Assembly: GCA_023627715.1 (NCBI GenBank)
Contig: JAMAHW010000054.1
Coordinates: 7,501-71,500 of the forward strand
Length of the DNA stretch: 64,000 nucleotides
Reading direction: 5' to 3'
Source: Periconia sp. R9002
Taxonomy: Eukaryota > Ascomycota > Dothideomycetes > Pleosporales > Periconiaceae
Within the stretch, counting starts at the first letter, position 1; each line of letters opens with the position of its first letter. The notes beneath the pieces are model-generated. The model did no database searches. It saw nothing but the letters and a program-made list of their open reading frames with translations, and was not told the DNA's origin. The position numbers and the translations under genes were made by a program. Below are positions 33,341 through 45,028 of the stretch, piece after piece.

Positions 33341-34385
33341 ATGGCAAGGTTAAGTCAAAGTAAAAATGAGCCTGTCTCACGGGCAAAAGCATCTAAGCGG
33401 TCGCCTATGGTACGTATTCAATCACCACCGTATCAACTCCTTACTGATTCACCAGTCCTCCACCGAATACGTTGGACTAATAGCTTTCTTTCTTCTACCC
33501 TTCCTGCTGCAAGCCCTTTGGTCCGGCACAATCCAAGAATGGCTATCTCCAAACCTCCAAAGCCACCTCTCCCCTGAATCCGAGACCGCGGTGAACAGCA
33601 TAGACCCCTCGTCGCCAGCCCTCCTCAGCGCCTGCGAAGCGCACACCTACAGCACCGAAATCGTATCCCTCGATCCGCTCGTAATTTACATCAACAACTT
33701 CACCACGCTCCTCGAGGCCGAAGCTCTCATAAAGCTCGGGTACATCCACCCTCACCCTCTCCTAACACACGTCCAAACTAACAAACCACAAAAAAGCACC
33801 CCCAACTTCACAGACTCCTACATCGCACGTGCCAATGGGCAAAACCGAAAGGTCACCGGCCGAACCTCGCAATCCGCGCCCCTCGACGACGACCACCCGC
33901 TAGTCGCATGCATCATCTCGCGCGCGCGGCGTTTCATGGGCAGCAGTCTCCTCCCCAGCGAACCCTTCTCCCTGCCGCAACTCGTGCGATACTACTCCTC
34001 GCAACGCTACGACCTGCACACCGACTTCTGGCCGTCACACCAGCTCATGAAAGACGGAAGCGGGCGACGATATAACCGCCCTGCGTCGTTTTTCGTATTC
34101 CTCCGCGCAAATTGTACGGGAGGTGGGACGTGGTTTCCCGAGGTTAACGTGCTGGATCGGGAGAAGGGGGAGGAGGTGGAAAGTGTGTTTAAAGGAAAGG
34201 TAAGTAGGGCGACCGAGAAGGGGAAGGAGAAGGGCGTGGTGTTTGAGCCGGTTGTGGGGAGCGCGGTTTATTGGGTCAATGTTGATGGGAATGGGGTTGG
34301 GGATCGGAGGTTGATACATGCGGGGTTGGCGGTTGGCGAGGGGGAGAAGATTGGGATGAATATCTGGCCGAGGAAGTTTTATTAG
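33341..34385 (+). CDS. Prolyl 4-hydroxylase, 2-oxoglutarate/Fe(II) dioxygenase, membrane-anchored
   Basis: The best model starts at 33341 (MARLSQSKNEPVSRAK), splices at 33410-33455 (GTACGT donor, TTACTGAT branch, CCAG acceptor) and gives 332 residues. A basic tail is followed by one membrane segment (EYVGLIAFFLLPFLLQALW, near residues 27-45), suggesting a type II protein facing the secretory lumen. The dioxygenase core has the iron ligands in YDLHTDFW (His211, Asp213) and LIHAG (His311), with the 2-oxoglutarate Lys321 in KIGMNIWPRKFY. It hydroxylates a peptidyl proline; the substrate is unknown. An unspliced start at 33366 (339 residues) is open, but its N-terminus looks less natural. The region from 34140 on is strongly G-rich on this strand. 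Confidence 0.88.
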
Positions 34386-34399
34386 GGAGGGCGAAGGAA

Positions 34400-35314
34400 T
34401 GAAGAGGTGGGGTTGATGCGTTGAGAGCTAACACGATAGGTAGTTGCAATACTGACTTCACAAGTATACGGGTCGTAAGCTCTTCGATATCATCAAGGTA
34501 TCTCTCCGATCCTTTGTTAAGATTCACCCGTAGTTTCTCAATCTGCTCTTCTGTCGAACGCTCTTGTTCCGTGTTGATAAGAAGCAACTGGATCTTCGGG
34601 AGCGAAGGGAGAGGAGTGATCCGTGGCGGTCCGGGAGGGTTCCTCTGGACCAAAACAGCCTGCTCACTCGCGGATACTGCGTTGTCAATACCGCTTGGAT
34701 CTCCGTGTATACAACGCTCTCCTAAAAAGGCCCGGTCGCTAATGGCCTCGGTGGATCTCTTGGTACCTACAGGAGTAGGTAGATCAGCGTCAGAGCGTGT
34801 GATGATGTTGTTTTGGAGGAGAAAAGCGGCACTCTAACACACACACACACACACACGCGCTGCTGCCTAATCCTGCGCCGACTAGCACTAAGGAACGGAG
34901 AGTGCTGACGGATCATGGGTGATTGTGGGTGCCCAAGGACATGAAAAGGTAGAGGAAGGCAGTGGCTGGTCGGATATGGATTTTTTGTTGATCCTCGGGC
35001 AGGGTATTTGAGACGGTTGACGCATGCGGCTAGATTACTTGTAGTAGCGAAGTATCGAGGGTATTCACGTAGGATGACTTCTTTTCTGGGAGCAAAGTAA
35101 CATGGTCCCAGGGGAGAGCGTCAATATTCCAGGCATGACTTAGCCGGATATCTCTAAAGTCTAAAACGACGCCTCGGGCATTTTCCGAGGGAGCGACGAG
35201 AAGATAGCATCCGGGAGCAATGGCAGCGGAAATGGCTGGCCTGTTGTACACGGCGGCGTGTTCACCACAGAGTATCACTTTCCCTGGTGCGGAGACCATG
35301 AATTTGGAACCCAT
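34400..35314 (-). pseudogene. Mevalonate kinase pseudogene
   Basis: Reading the minus strand from 35314, MGSKFMVSAPGKVILCGEHA is the conserved start of mevalonate kinase (a GHMP kinase of isoprenoid synthesis). The frame runs to LLQVI and then hits TAG at 35032-35030. It continues recognisably as ATAFLYLFMSLG, a TGA, then VGAGLGSSA, the ATP-binding loop. Directly after this loop a (GT)10 repeat (34837-34856 on the plus strand) shifts the frame. Downstream, SAAFLLQNNIITRSD, FLGERCIHGDPSGIDNAVSAS and PKIQLLLINTEQERSTEEQ are in one open frame. The C-terminal GGAGGGG region is missing. Mevalonate kinase is essential in fungi, so a functional copy should exist elsewhere. Confidence 0.87.
34837..34856. 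repeat. (AC)10 dinucleotide microsatellite
   Basis: Ten AC units directly abutting GCGC, inside the mevalonate kinase pseudogene just after the GLGSSA codons. On the minus strand it is (GT)10. Its length puts the two halves of the pseudogene in different frames. Confidence 0.85.
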
Positions 35315-35974
35315 CTTCGTATTGCACGAGAAAACTAGGTAGGGTAGGACATAGGTTGAAGGTTTAAGAGGTTTAAATTGAACTAAGACGTCGTTGGATT
35401 TCCTACTGCCAAGATATGTACCTAGGTACGAGTTGACAATCATTGGACAGAAACTTCAGGGGCTCTACGGCGTGGACGTTGTAGTATGCTTGTTGTCGTC
35501 TCCCGCTCAAATTGACATCCTCAGACCCATCAACCTCCCTGTCACATCCTCTCCCACACCAGTATCATTGCACCTTGTGTATCCATCCTATCCCCACCTC
35601 GTCCACAATGGATTGTAGATTGATCATCAGAGTATAAATGTTCTAGAAGAAGCAAACACGCCCTCCATGACCCGAAACAACCAAGTCCAAGATCAAAAGA
35701 ACGCCTCCAAACGCTATGACTCCCTTCATCGAGGGGGACAAATATGCGAAACGCTACCATGCAAAACAAAAGCAAGACTGAAAAACAAAAACATGGGATA
35801 CTCTCCGCAGGGAAGCGAGGAGAATCTCTAAGAAAGGGGACGTCCGCTACAGCAAACGCGTGCACCCGTCAGACCAGCACTCCGGCTCCTTGTAAGCTCC
35901 ACTTCCCCGAGGGGTATATCCAATCCCTTCGCCCCAAAACCCCCACCCACAGCCAAAACACCAAAGGAACACGC
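35315..35974. other. Intergenic region, no gene supported
   Basis: 660 bp between the mevalonate kinase pseudogene start and the 3' end of the DUF726 gene. It would include the former promoter of the pseudogene. The short open frames on both strands show no family signatures. Confidence 0.4.
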
Positions 35975-38900
35975 TCACATAAACGTCATCTTCATCTCCT
36001 TCTCCTGCCCGAAATCGTCCTCAAACTCATCCGCCCAAGCATTGTACCCGAAACTCGCATTCGGGTTAGATGCCGAGGATGGAGGTTCCGTCGTGGCGGA
36101 CCGAAGCGGCGGACGTTGAAGAGTACTGCTCATGTCGTCGTTGCCCCAGGACGACATCGCCGGTGGGTTGGAGTAGTCACCCCAGGCACCCATTGCTGGT
36201 GGCTGTGGAGATGTGAATTGGGACGAAGTCGGGAGTGGGGATTTGGCTGCGGGAGCGGGTGATTCTTTGAAGGAAGAGTCGAAGGTCATGGAGACCTCGC
36301 CTTCGTCGTATTCGTCGTATTCTTCGAAGCTTTGTTTCTTGTTCGCTGAGGTACCGTTGGTGGCGGAGTATGTGGAGAGGTTGCCTGCGCTGGCGCCATT
36401 TCCTATTGACGAAGCAGAAGGGAGGCCATCGTTGTAGCTCTTAGTCTTGCGTAGGTCATCAAAGGGGTTAGGGGACTTTTGCGAGATATCGATTTTCATG
36501 GGTGGCAGCGTGCTTTTGATTTCCTTGATCTCAATGGGCTCGGGGTTGTCGTAGCTCATGGAAGCGATTTCTCGGCGTATAGCGTCGACGTCGAAGAGAA
36601 CGGCGGGATTTTCTGTGTTCTTGTTCGGGTCCTCGGGCTTGTCGGCTGAGGAGGAAGAGGCGCCCTGGCTCTTTTCGTCGTAGACTTCCCATTCCTTCTT
36701 TTGGGCTTTTTTCTTGCGCCAGAAGCTGAAACCGCCTTTCTTCTCCGGCTTTTTCTCCAATTCCTTGCGGGCTTCTTCGATTTCGTTGATGAGCTCGCGT
36801 TGTCTTTTTTCATGATTTTCTGGGTCTGGGTCCTCAATTTCGGCGAACTCGTCGCTTTCCACGAGCCAACCTACTTCGCGAAGAAGTTTGGGCATGGCTT
36901 GACGATAAGCCATGTGGCCGGGCACCAGTTCTGTGACATTGTAATTTTCAACGCCGGGAACATCAACGGGGGCAAGACCCGCAACACGCATGATACCGCC
37001 GCTAGTAGCACGGAAAAGATAACCTACACATGGTGTTACAAGGATAATCCTAATCAAGACCAAGTAACTTACCCAGAATCCAGTCGTTCGTTGCGTATCC
37101 GTTGACAAAGCGGCCAGGAACAACAGATTTCGCTTTGATATACTCGTCTTTCTTTGCGACAAGGGGAGTACCGAACATGTACACATTTTGAACCAAGCCA
37201 ACGGCACCTCGTTTGGCAAGTTCCTTTAGACAAGAAAATATAACTCTGGATCCAAGCGAGAAGCCGACCAGAGTGATGGGACGTGTTCCTAGATTTCGGG
37301 CCATCAGAGAATCGGCGAGGATGAGGCCAGCCATATCTCCTCGGTCTTGGGAAACGGACCAAGGGTTATCTATAAGGTATGATAGCTTTGATAATATAAG
37401 GGGGAGCTGTAGCGCGCCCATAAGCGCGGCAAGGATGGTACTTGCAAGCACTTGTTGGAGACCTTGGGTAAGGGCCTTGTAAACGTCAGCTACTTTTCCC
37501 GAAAACAATATCCTTCAGAAACCTACCTCTGTGGCCAAGATATTAATAGTGTCACCCATACTCCGCAAGACCTCGGGCTCCCAAAGCACGGAATAGATGT
37601 CTCCCATGGCAGGATCTATGGTACTGTATGGCAGTCGGACATCATCAAGAGTACCATTCATCCACCCAGCCAAAGTAATGATGAGGTTGGCTCTTTTGTT
37701 GTTGTGAAGTGGGCGGTATTCGAAAGTTTTTACGGCTCCCGTTCGTTTACTTGCTGCTCGCACAGCAATGGTACCGCCACTGACTGCAGCAGTCGTCGTA
37801 ATGGCCGCAATTCCACCCGCACCAGCAATGGCACCCGCGGCGGTGGCGGGCAAAGCCATGCCGATGGTTGCGAATCCCGTCACCAAGCCACCAGCAATAA
37901 GAGGCGCAAGGAGGCCAGCAGACAACCCAATGACCAAAGTACCGCCCACGGTGGCAATGCCCATGTAGGCGATTCGTTTCTTGAGTGCTTTCTTTCTTCG
38001 ATCCTCCATATGCTCCTCCTCGTTCCAATTCTCTTTATTGGCTTCTTCTTGCATTTCCAAGGCCTCAGTAACTCTTTTCTCGAAGCGGGATATTTCAAGC
38101 CAGTCCACGCTTAGATACTTGCCAACTTGTTCAAGGAGCTGCCGAGAGCGAGAATCGTACACGGTATCGGCAATGAGAACTAAAAAGAGATCGCAGAGAA
38201 TTGTCCACCGGAGATCTATGTCCACATTCTCCGTATCAGGTAGTTGAAAAGGCGTCTTCGAATCGGACAAGTCCTCGTCTTTGAGGTCTTGATACGGTGG
38301 AGGTTCACTATTATATGGTGGCGGTGCTGGACTGTCCTGGCTTTTCGAACCCAGACTCGAGGAAGATTTATTCTTCTCGGAAATTGAACTGGGACGTGGG
38401 GATGATATGCTGGGTTCGCCTGTATTTGTCTTTTTCTCGGCTTCGTCATCTTCCTCAGGGACAGAACTCTTCACTCGCGCATTCTGCATCAACGTCGGTG
38501 TCAAGTCGGCAGGTATCACTCCGTGTTCCGAGAGCTGCTCGATCATGATTTGTTCCGTTTCGTTGATGTCCATGTGCGCATATAGCCGAACCATCATCTT
38601 TTGAGCCCACATTTGGTTCGCCTCTTGCACCATGTCGACAATCTTCTTCGTATTCTTATTGCGCTCTAATTCGTCAAACTTTTTCTTCATTTCCACCAAC
38701 CCTAGGCGGACGAGACCAACGTAGGCTACACGCTGGCCTTCGGTCAGGATGTTTTTGGTAGTTTGCATTTGCGAAAGCGGGTCGCGAGCAGCCTCGTCGT
38801 CGTCCAACAAAGCAGTCGACCTTTCTTTGAACAGATAGGCTGTGTTGTCATCCATACTGGTCACCGACTCGACATCCTCGTCCATGATAACCCTTGTATA

Positions 38901-39815
38901 GCCCTTCGCAGCACCACCGACATTCCCATAACCACTCATGTCCTCAAGCTCCTCCGCATTCTCCTTCGCAATGAGTTTATTGTCATCGTCGTACATGTCG
39001 TAATGCGCGTATGCTGGCATCGTCTGCCACCCGCCGTCATCGAGCTCGTCGATAGGGTCCTTGTCTTCGGAGTTTTGCGGCGCTAATTGCTGATGTGAAA
39101 ATTCAGAGACTGCGCCATTCGCAATAGTGCTCAAGCGTTTTTGACCATTGGACGCCTCCGTGACTTCCGAAGGCAGCGTGTTGTCTTGCAGCTTGCCCAC
39201 TTGCTCCTCTTTGTCTTCCTTAGGTATCTCCCGTAGCTCCGTCTCGTCCCTTACGGCATCTTTTGCCTTTTCCTCCAAGAGATCCTCTCCGTTATCAATT
39301 TTTAGGTCCTTCGCCTTGTCCTTTTCCTGCTCGAGATCTTTATCGCTGTGCTTTGCGAGATTCTTCTCCTCATCCTTTGCTTCGCCATCCTCCTTCTGCA
39401 TGCCCTCCTCTTTCTCCAGGTTCACAACCACGTCATTCTCAGACTCATTGGTCCTAGCCCTCCTTCTATTTGGCGATGGCGACCTAGAAGTCTCCTTCAC
39501 GACTAGTCCACTCTCAATCCTTCGCACTTCCCCTTTCACCTTGCCCAGCTGAGTGAGATTCTCCCTACTCGGGGATTTTGATACAGCATCTCTGAACACC
39601 TCAGAATCCTCCGAATCCTCGTCATTTTCAGGAGGTAACGGAGTCCTCAGTCGCGCTTTTCTTATAGGCAATCCGAAATCGTCGTATTCGACCTCGGGTT
39701 TGGAGGGGTTCGTCGGGGGGGTTGCGCTTGTTGCCGCAGCCGCAGTGCTCAACTTCTCGCCGGCGAGAGGGGCATTATTTAAGGGTGGGTCGGAAGCGGA
39801 GGGATCGGATGGCAT
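35975..39815 (-). CDS. DUF726 family membrane protein with alpha/beta-hydrolase fold (TMCO4/Mil1-like)
   Basis: Exons 39815-37527, 37475-37073 and 37023-35975 give 1,246 residues in frame. The first 350 residues are charged and low-complexity, with Lys/Glu-rich helix-forming stretches (EEKNLAKHSDKDLEQEKDKAK). Middle: a conserved helical part with AYMGIATVGGTLVIGLSAG and a long Gly/Ala-rich hydrophobic segment (likely membrane-associated). Then a hydrolase domain with the nucleophile elbow VGFSLGSRV and PLVAKKDEY. The C-terminal 350 residues are acidic and disordered, with repeated NPPAMSSWG- and MGAWGDYSNPP-like motifs. The intron-1 acceptor was chosen at TACAAG (37476), because it alone joins ILATE to ALTQGLQQVL. 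Family members are putative lipases linked to membrane trafficking. It is divergent from UTP23. Confidence 0.9.
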
Positions 39816-40313
39816 TTTAATTTTTTATATTATCGATCGGGGGTTAATACAGCGCATGCATGGAGGGAAGAAAGTCCGTAATGCACCACCAACCACCACG
39901 CCGACGCAAGAAGCGGAGCAATTATGGATAGATGGGGCGGTTGCGGTAAGTGTATGTAGAAGTATGTACAGAGCAAGAGAGGCGTAGTTTTCCGGCACCC
40001 CTCAGAGGTAATTAGGTACGTTACGACTCAAAGGCATAAGCCACGACCAACGGGTGCGGAGGTGTGATGCCTCTCTTTCACGAGGGGGCTAGTGCGTCCA
40101 ACTAGTGGGTCAGGCCGTGCGCAACTAAACTCCGAACGTGGGAACATTTTTTTCTGTTCGCAGAGACATCTTTGAACATTCCACAACGTCCTCCCCCGAC
40201 GCTCCCCCTACCCTTCTTTTAGATCCTTATTTCCACGAAACCGTTTGCGCCGTAACACACACGTACAGGCTTGGTTTCAGCCAGCCGGCTGCTCGCGAAA
40301 AAAAAAAAAAAAA
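39816..40313. promoter_or_regulatory. Divergent promoter of the DUF726 gene and UTP23, with an A-tract at the UTP23 start
   Basis: 498 bp between head-to-head start codons. It contains a C-rich tract near 40185-40215 (UTP23 side) and a 17-A run (40298-40314) whose last A is the first base of the UTP23 ATG. No other motif could be assigned. Confidence 0.6.
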
Positions 40314-41189
40314 ATGAAGCTCAAGCGCGCAAAGGCTTACCGCAAGCTGATGCATCAGTATCAGATCCAATTTGGCTTCCGCGAACCCTACCAGGTCCTA
40401 CTCGACAGCGCCATCCTCGAAGATGCGCACCGCACTAAAATCGACATAGTTTCTCGTCTGCAGGGTGTTCTGCAAGGAGAAATAAAACCTATGATTACGC
40501 AATGCTCCATCCGCCACCTCTACAATGCGACGCCCAAAAACAACGCCCTCATCGAGCAGGCAAAAACCTATGAGCGGCGCCGCTGCAACCACCATGAGCT
40601 CGAGGAACCGCTTTCTGACCTCGAGTGTTTAAAAGAGGTGGTGGACCCAAAGGGCAGCATGACGAATAAACATCGTTATGTGATAGCTAGTCAGGATGAG
40701 AAAGTGAGGAAGCACATGCGCCGGATAGCGGGGGTGCCGGTGATCTACATATCCAAGAGTGTGATGCTTCTTGAACCCATGGGCGCCAGCAGCGAAGAAG
40801 TGAGGAACAGGGAGGAGAAGTCGAAATTCAGACTGGGGCTCAAAGGGGCACGAAATCCCGATGCAGGACAGAAGAGAAAGCGAGACAGCAACGAAGAGGG
40901 ACAAGGTGATATTGCCGAGGGCGGACCCACGGATGCCCGACCGCAGAAGAAGAAGAAGAACCATGGCCCGAAGCAGCCGAATCCTCTCAGTGTGAAGAAA
41001 TCTAAAAAGGCGGAGACACCCAAGAATGCAAAGCCCCGCGTGCCCGAAACGAACGAACCACAGACTACCGCTCCAGAAGATGCCGAAGGCACTGCTGCTG
41101 GTACCACGCGCAAGAGGAAGCGCAAGCACAAGCCAAAAGGCGACGGCGGTGCTGTCGCGGCTGCGGAAGAGGTGAAGGCAGAATCATGA
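40314..41189 (+). CDS. UTP23: rRNA-processing protein Utp23 (PIN-domain SSU processome factor)
   Basis: Nucleolar factor of the small-subunit processome needed for early 18S rRNA processing and snR30 release. Single exon, 291 residues, starting at MKLKRAKAYRKLMHQY. The PIN-like domain covers about residues 1-165, with FGFREPYQVLLDSAIL, the Cys/His zinc-binding set in QCSIRHLY and RRCNHHELEEPLSDLECL, then YVIASQDEKVRKHMRRIAGVPVIYI. The C-terminal 110 residues are a Lys/Arg-rich disordered tail with several nuclear-localisation-like runs (KKKKKNH, RKRKRKHKPK). An in-frame upstream extension to 40245 exists, but family alignment favours 40314. An A-run lies directly before this ATG. Confidence 0.95.
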   Translation: MKLKRAKAYRKLMHQYQIQFGFREPYQVLLDSAILEDAHRTKIDIVSRLQGVLQGEIKPMITQCSIRHLYNATPKNNALIEQAKTYERRRCNHHELEEPLSDLECLKEVVDPKGSMTNKHRYVIASQDEKVRKHMRRIAGVPVIYISKSVMLLEPMGASSEEVRNREEKSKFRLGLKGARNPDAGQKRKRDSNEEGQGDIAEGGPTDARPQKKKKNHGPKQPNPLSVKKSKKAETPKNAKPRVPETNEPQTTAPEDAEGTAAGTTRKRKRKHKPKGDGGAVAAAEEVKAES

Positions 41190-41406
41190 ATATGACAACG
41201 ATGTTCAGAGCCGGGACCATCCAGCTTCCCACGTTTTTACAGTGTGTCAATTTGATAACATTGCCAATGCTGTCGAGGTTCTAGGAATTCCGTTAAGAAG
41301 ATGGAGAATGAGAATGAGGAATTCACCAACCTTGGGAATCCAAGGTTTCTAAGCTGGTCGTGCCGGAATCGCAGATGGCATTGGTATGGAAATGCCCGCA
41401 CATCTT

Positions 41407-42639
41407 TCATACTTTTTTGCCCTGCGCCAGAAGGTCTGATACTTTGGGGGGGAGGATCAGGGAGCTACGGTCATTGCGTTTGATGAATTCGACGATGACT
41501 TCTGCCGTCTTCTCTGGCAGATCCTCGTGTAGGAAATGGCCTGCAGCCGGGAAGACTTGGAGCTGGAATTTGCCTGCATACAAAATTAGATACCCACCCA
41601 AAACAACGTAAGGATGAGATGTCTAGAAATCTTGTCACTTTCAAAAGAAAGAAAAAAACTCACCCTGCATCTGTCCAATCATGAGCTCTTTGTCTAATCG
41701 GTCCGTACCGGCGAGTATCAGCAACTTCGCGCCTTTACCGTTCAAAAACTTGGCACTCATTTTTGTGAACCAATTCCCCCAAAACGGCTGCGTGCTCGCC
41801 AGATCCGTCCGCCACACCCATCTTCCCTCCTCCGTCTGCAGCAACAAACTCGGCACGCTCGCCCTCGCACTCTGCGGATTCCTTATCAATCGACTGCGAA
41901 TATGCCACTCAATCGCCGCCGCCAGCGTGGCAAACGACTTGGGCCGATTCGCAAGATACGTCTGCATATGCTGGATAGTCTCCATCGCACTCCCCTCGAC
42001 AACATCCAAGACGGCATACCCCATAAGCTTACCCCCCAATGCTCCCTCGTTCGCCGCGTGTGTTACCACCGCCCCGCCCAGACTATGCCCCACAAGCACA
42101 ACAGTTGGTAGTTCCGGCCACGCCATCTTAGTCCGGGTCAGCTCCAGCATATCCACGAGATCCTGACTGAGTAAGTGGATCGACAAATCGGTGTCCACGG
42201 TGCCATCAGCGCACCACACAACACTGCCGTGTTCTCTCGCTTCGACAGCCAGCACGCCCACCTCAGGCATGGCCTTGCGCACCTCGACAGCAAACAAGCC
42301 AAAGCTCAGCGCCGAGCTGCCTGCCCCATGGTGCAGGACCAGCAGCGGTGCCTTCGGGTTCTTGGGTGGTATCAGGTACGTGTGGAACTTTGCGGCGTGT
42401 CGCGAGGCTGATGGCGGTCGCTCGAGATAGAATTCTTGCGTGTAGTAGGTGGTCCAGTGGAGCAAGGGGGCGGGGCGTTGCGAGGATGTAGGAATTACCG
42501 TGCCCGTGGAGGACATGGAGGAGGCGGAGGACGAGGAGTCGTCTTCGTAGGGTTCTTGGGTTGGGTCTTCGGGGAGGGGTTCGGGAGGCGGGAGGGAGGA
42601 GAGTTTGGCTTTTGCGAAGGATTTGGCGAGGTCGGACAT
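41407..42639 (-). CDS. PPE1: Protein phosphatase methylesterase 1
   Basis: Removes the C-terminal methyl ester from the PP2A catalytic subunit, thereby regulating holoenzyme assembly. Exons 42639-41664 and 41573-41407 (90-bp intron) give 380 residues. The alpha/beta-hydrolase fold shows the oxyanion HHGAGSSALSF (near residue 103), the nucleophile elbow VGHSLGGAV (Ser186) and the catalytic His in AAGHFLHED (His338, in exon 2). LILAGTDRLDKELM probably holds the acid residue. The N-terminus MSDLAKSFAKAKLSSLPP is typical of the family. An in-frame extension to 42738 is possible but unlikely. The N-terminal 60 residues are Pro/Asp/Ser-rich. It lies tail-to-tail with UTP23. Confidence 0.95.
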
Positions 42640-43308
42640 GGCGGATTCAAAGGAAGGAGGCGTTGAAATCAAGGCATGTGTGTATGTGGCTAGGCCAAGG
42701 TGGTGTTTGGGAAACATCAATTCCAGTTGAATTCGCATGTGGGGTGGCTGCGTCTGTGAGATGGAGATGGAGGGGCAAGGATCAGGGTTTCGGTCTAGCG
42801 AACAAGTGCGTCATTTGTCAAGTGCCAAATGCTGCACCAGGTCTCGAGCTTCCATGAACATCTTGAAGCATACCTAGGTATGACAGCAACTGCTCGTGAT
42901 ACTTCTGACATTTCCGCTCACAGAGAATGGATGCGATACGTTATAACTGCATGTCAAGCACACGCGGCGTCGCGGAAACATCTGAGTTCGCCTATCGCGC
43001 TACAAAATAATGGCTGGCTTGTGCTTGTTAAATACCCATGACGTCGATCAACTCCTGTTAGCGTCCCGTCCATCGTCAAATGCACGCATATGTAGCTGCG
43101 AACGCCCCTCACCATTCATCATCAAGTTTTCCAGGCTTTCTCTTTTCTTGTTTCCTTCACACCTTGTAGCTATATTTCCTCACAGGCCTGCTAATATGCC
43201 TAGGTTCTTTGTTTGTTAATTCGGTTATATTCCCTTTCAATTGCTACCTGGCAAGGACCGCTTCTGTACCACATACCCGGATACTACCTACATAGGTACG
43301 CCTTCATA
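42640..43308. promoter_or_regulatory. Divergent promoter of PPE1 and the DUF2417-like gene
   Basis: 669 bp between head-to-head starts. Contains several CCTAGGTA/TACCTAGG-like palindromic bits (near 42870, 43198 and 43290) of unknown meaning. No gene in this interval. Confidence 0.45.
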
Positions 43309-45028
43309 ATGTGGGGTACTAAGAACAAGCACTCGGAAAACGGGGAGCAGCAACAGCGGGAAGCTGGGGATGAAACGGCTTTTAGCACGACGAGTGGTAG
43401 GAGTCGAACAAGTTTCGAGCGCGATGAACCGGACGAGCGAACCAGGCTGCTGGATAGGCCACGACCACCTCCCAACAACGATGGTTATCTCGATCCTGAT
43501 GACCCAGCTGTAGGTTTTCCATGCATACATCTTCACCTCTGCCAATTGTGATTTTCGCCAACATGTCGTCATATAGGTATCACCATACAATCTGTGGTCC
43601 GTCCGATTTCTACGATACTTCACCGTCCTATTCCTCATCATCTCCTGCCTGTGGTGGGCGCTTCTGCTCATCTCCATCTTTGTTTCTCCCCCGGCAATGC
43701 ACAGCCGTGGATCTGGATTCTTTGACTTCGCATACACCTGTTTGACGATTGGGAATCTTCTGGTCGCACTCATATTCTTCGCAGCCCCCGCCAAAGCCCT
43801 TCGCATCACGACCGCAATCATAGCCGGCTTCCTCCTGATCGACATGATCATCATTCTCGCTGTACCACGCATACGGCTGGAGGAAGGCTGGGTGGGCATC
43901 GCCTCTGTAGTCTGGGCTGCTCTCATCGCAATGTGGTGCATCCTCACCGACCGCGTCGTAGCATGGGGCAAGAAAGAAGAAGAAGAACGCCTGACGGGCC
44001 GCCCCGAAACCCGTAGAACCCTCAAAGAATGGCTCGCCGTCCTCGTAGCTTCCATCATCACTGTTGTCTTCGTCATCATCGTAATCCTCATGACCGCCAC
44101 ATTGGCAATCCGCGCCCGGGACGCAACCCTTCCAATGTACGGCGACCGGATCCTCGTCGACGGCGACAAATACGCCGTCCACCTCGGCTGCGTGGGCAAC
44201 GTAACCCACACGCACGGCAGAAAGGACCCCACCATCCTCCTCGAAGCCGGCGAAGAACCCTCCGAGTACGACTTTGAGCACTGGGCCTACAACGCCGTCC
44301 AAAACGGCACCATCTCCAGATACTGCTACTGGGACCGCCCAGGCTACGCATGGTCCGACAACGCACCCTCTCCGCACTCAGCCGGCATGTCCGCCGACGC
44401 CCTCTCCGAGGCCCTCGCCCGCGTGGGCGAAGAAGGCCCCTGGATCCTGGTCGGTGCCGGAAGCGGCAGCATCGTAACGCGCATCTTCAGCTCCCGGCAC
44501 CTCAAGCAAGTCACAGGGATCATGCTCATCGACCCGCTGCACGAGGACCTCCTACACCGTCTCGCGAGTCCCGGGCGCGGCTTCCTGCTCTGGGCCTGGG
44601 GCATCATCTCACCGCTGGGCATCGAGCGTCTCGGCGGCGCCCTCTTCAAGGGCCGCACCCGCGAAGACCGCGTCTATGGCCGCAACGCGTACCAATCCGG
44701 TAAATTCATCAAGGCGCAACTCCAGGAGAACCTCGTCGCCGACTCGCTCTCCAAGAACGAGGTCGTGTCCGCGAGGAACATACAAAGTGCCGAGACGCCG
44801 TTGGTCATTGTCAGCAGCGCAATTGAGACGCGCAGGGATGCTGAGTGGGAGAGGAAACAAAGGGATTTGACGAAATTGACCGAGAATCTGGTCGGGTGGG
44901 ATGTTGTTAATAAGGCGCCGCATCAGGTTTGGCGCACGCTGGAGGGAAGGGATGTCATGGATAAGAGGTTGGAGGAGTTGGTCAAGGCGGCGAGGAAGGT
45001 GGAGGTGTCTACGGAAGATGAGGAGTAA
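43309..45028 (+). CDS. DUF2417-like multi-pass membrane protein with alpha/beta-hydrolase domain
   Basis: Exons 43309-43509 and 43577-45028 give 550 residues. A hydrophilic N-terminus (RTRLLDRPRPPPNN, with an acidic/basic RTRLL sorting-like motif) is followed by five predicted membrane segments. Examples are YFTVLFLIISCLWWALLLISIF, YTCLTIGNLLVALIFFA, TTAIIAGFLLIDMIIILAV and WLAVLVASIITVVFVIIVILM. The C-terminal half resembles an alpha/beta hydrolase (TILLEAGEEPSEYDFEHW, YCYWDRPGYAWSDNAP, IMLIDPLHEDLLHRL). The segment expected to be the nucleophile elbow reads VGAGSGSIV rather than GxSxG. Such proteins are widespread in fungi. A vacuolar or endomembrane location and a non-classical or lost esterase activity are inferences. 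Confidence 0.82.

Noticed and set aside
33366..34385. Unspliced 339-residue model for the prolyl 4-hydroxylase
   Set aside because: The spliced model from 33341 has good intron signals and gives a natural basic tail directly before the membrane segment.
39148..39552. Ser/Phe-rich plus-strand frame opposite the DUF726 N-terminus
   Set aside because: It is the complement of a Glu/Lys-rich low-complexity coding stretch and has no independent support.
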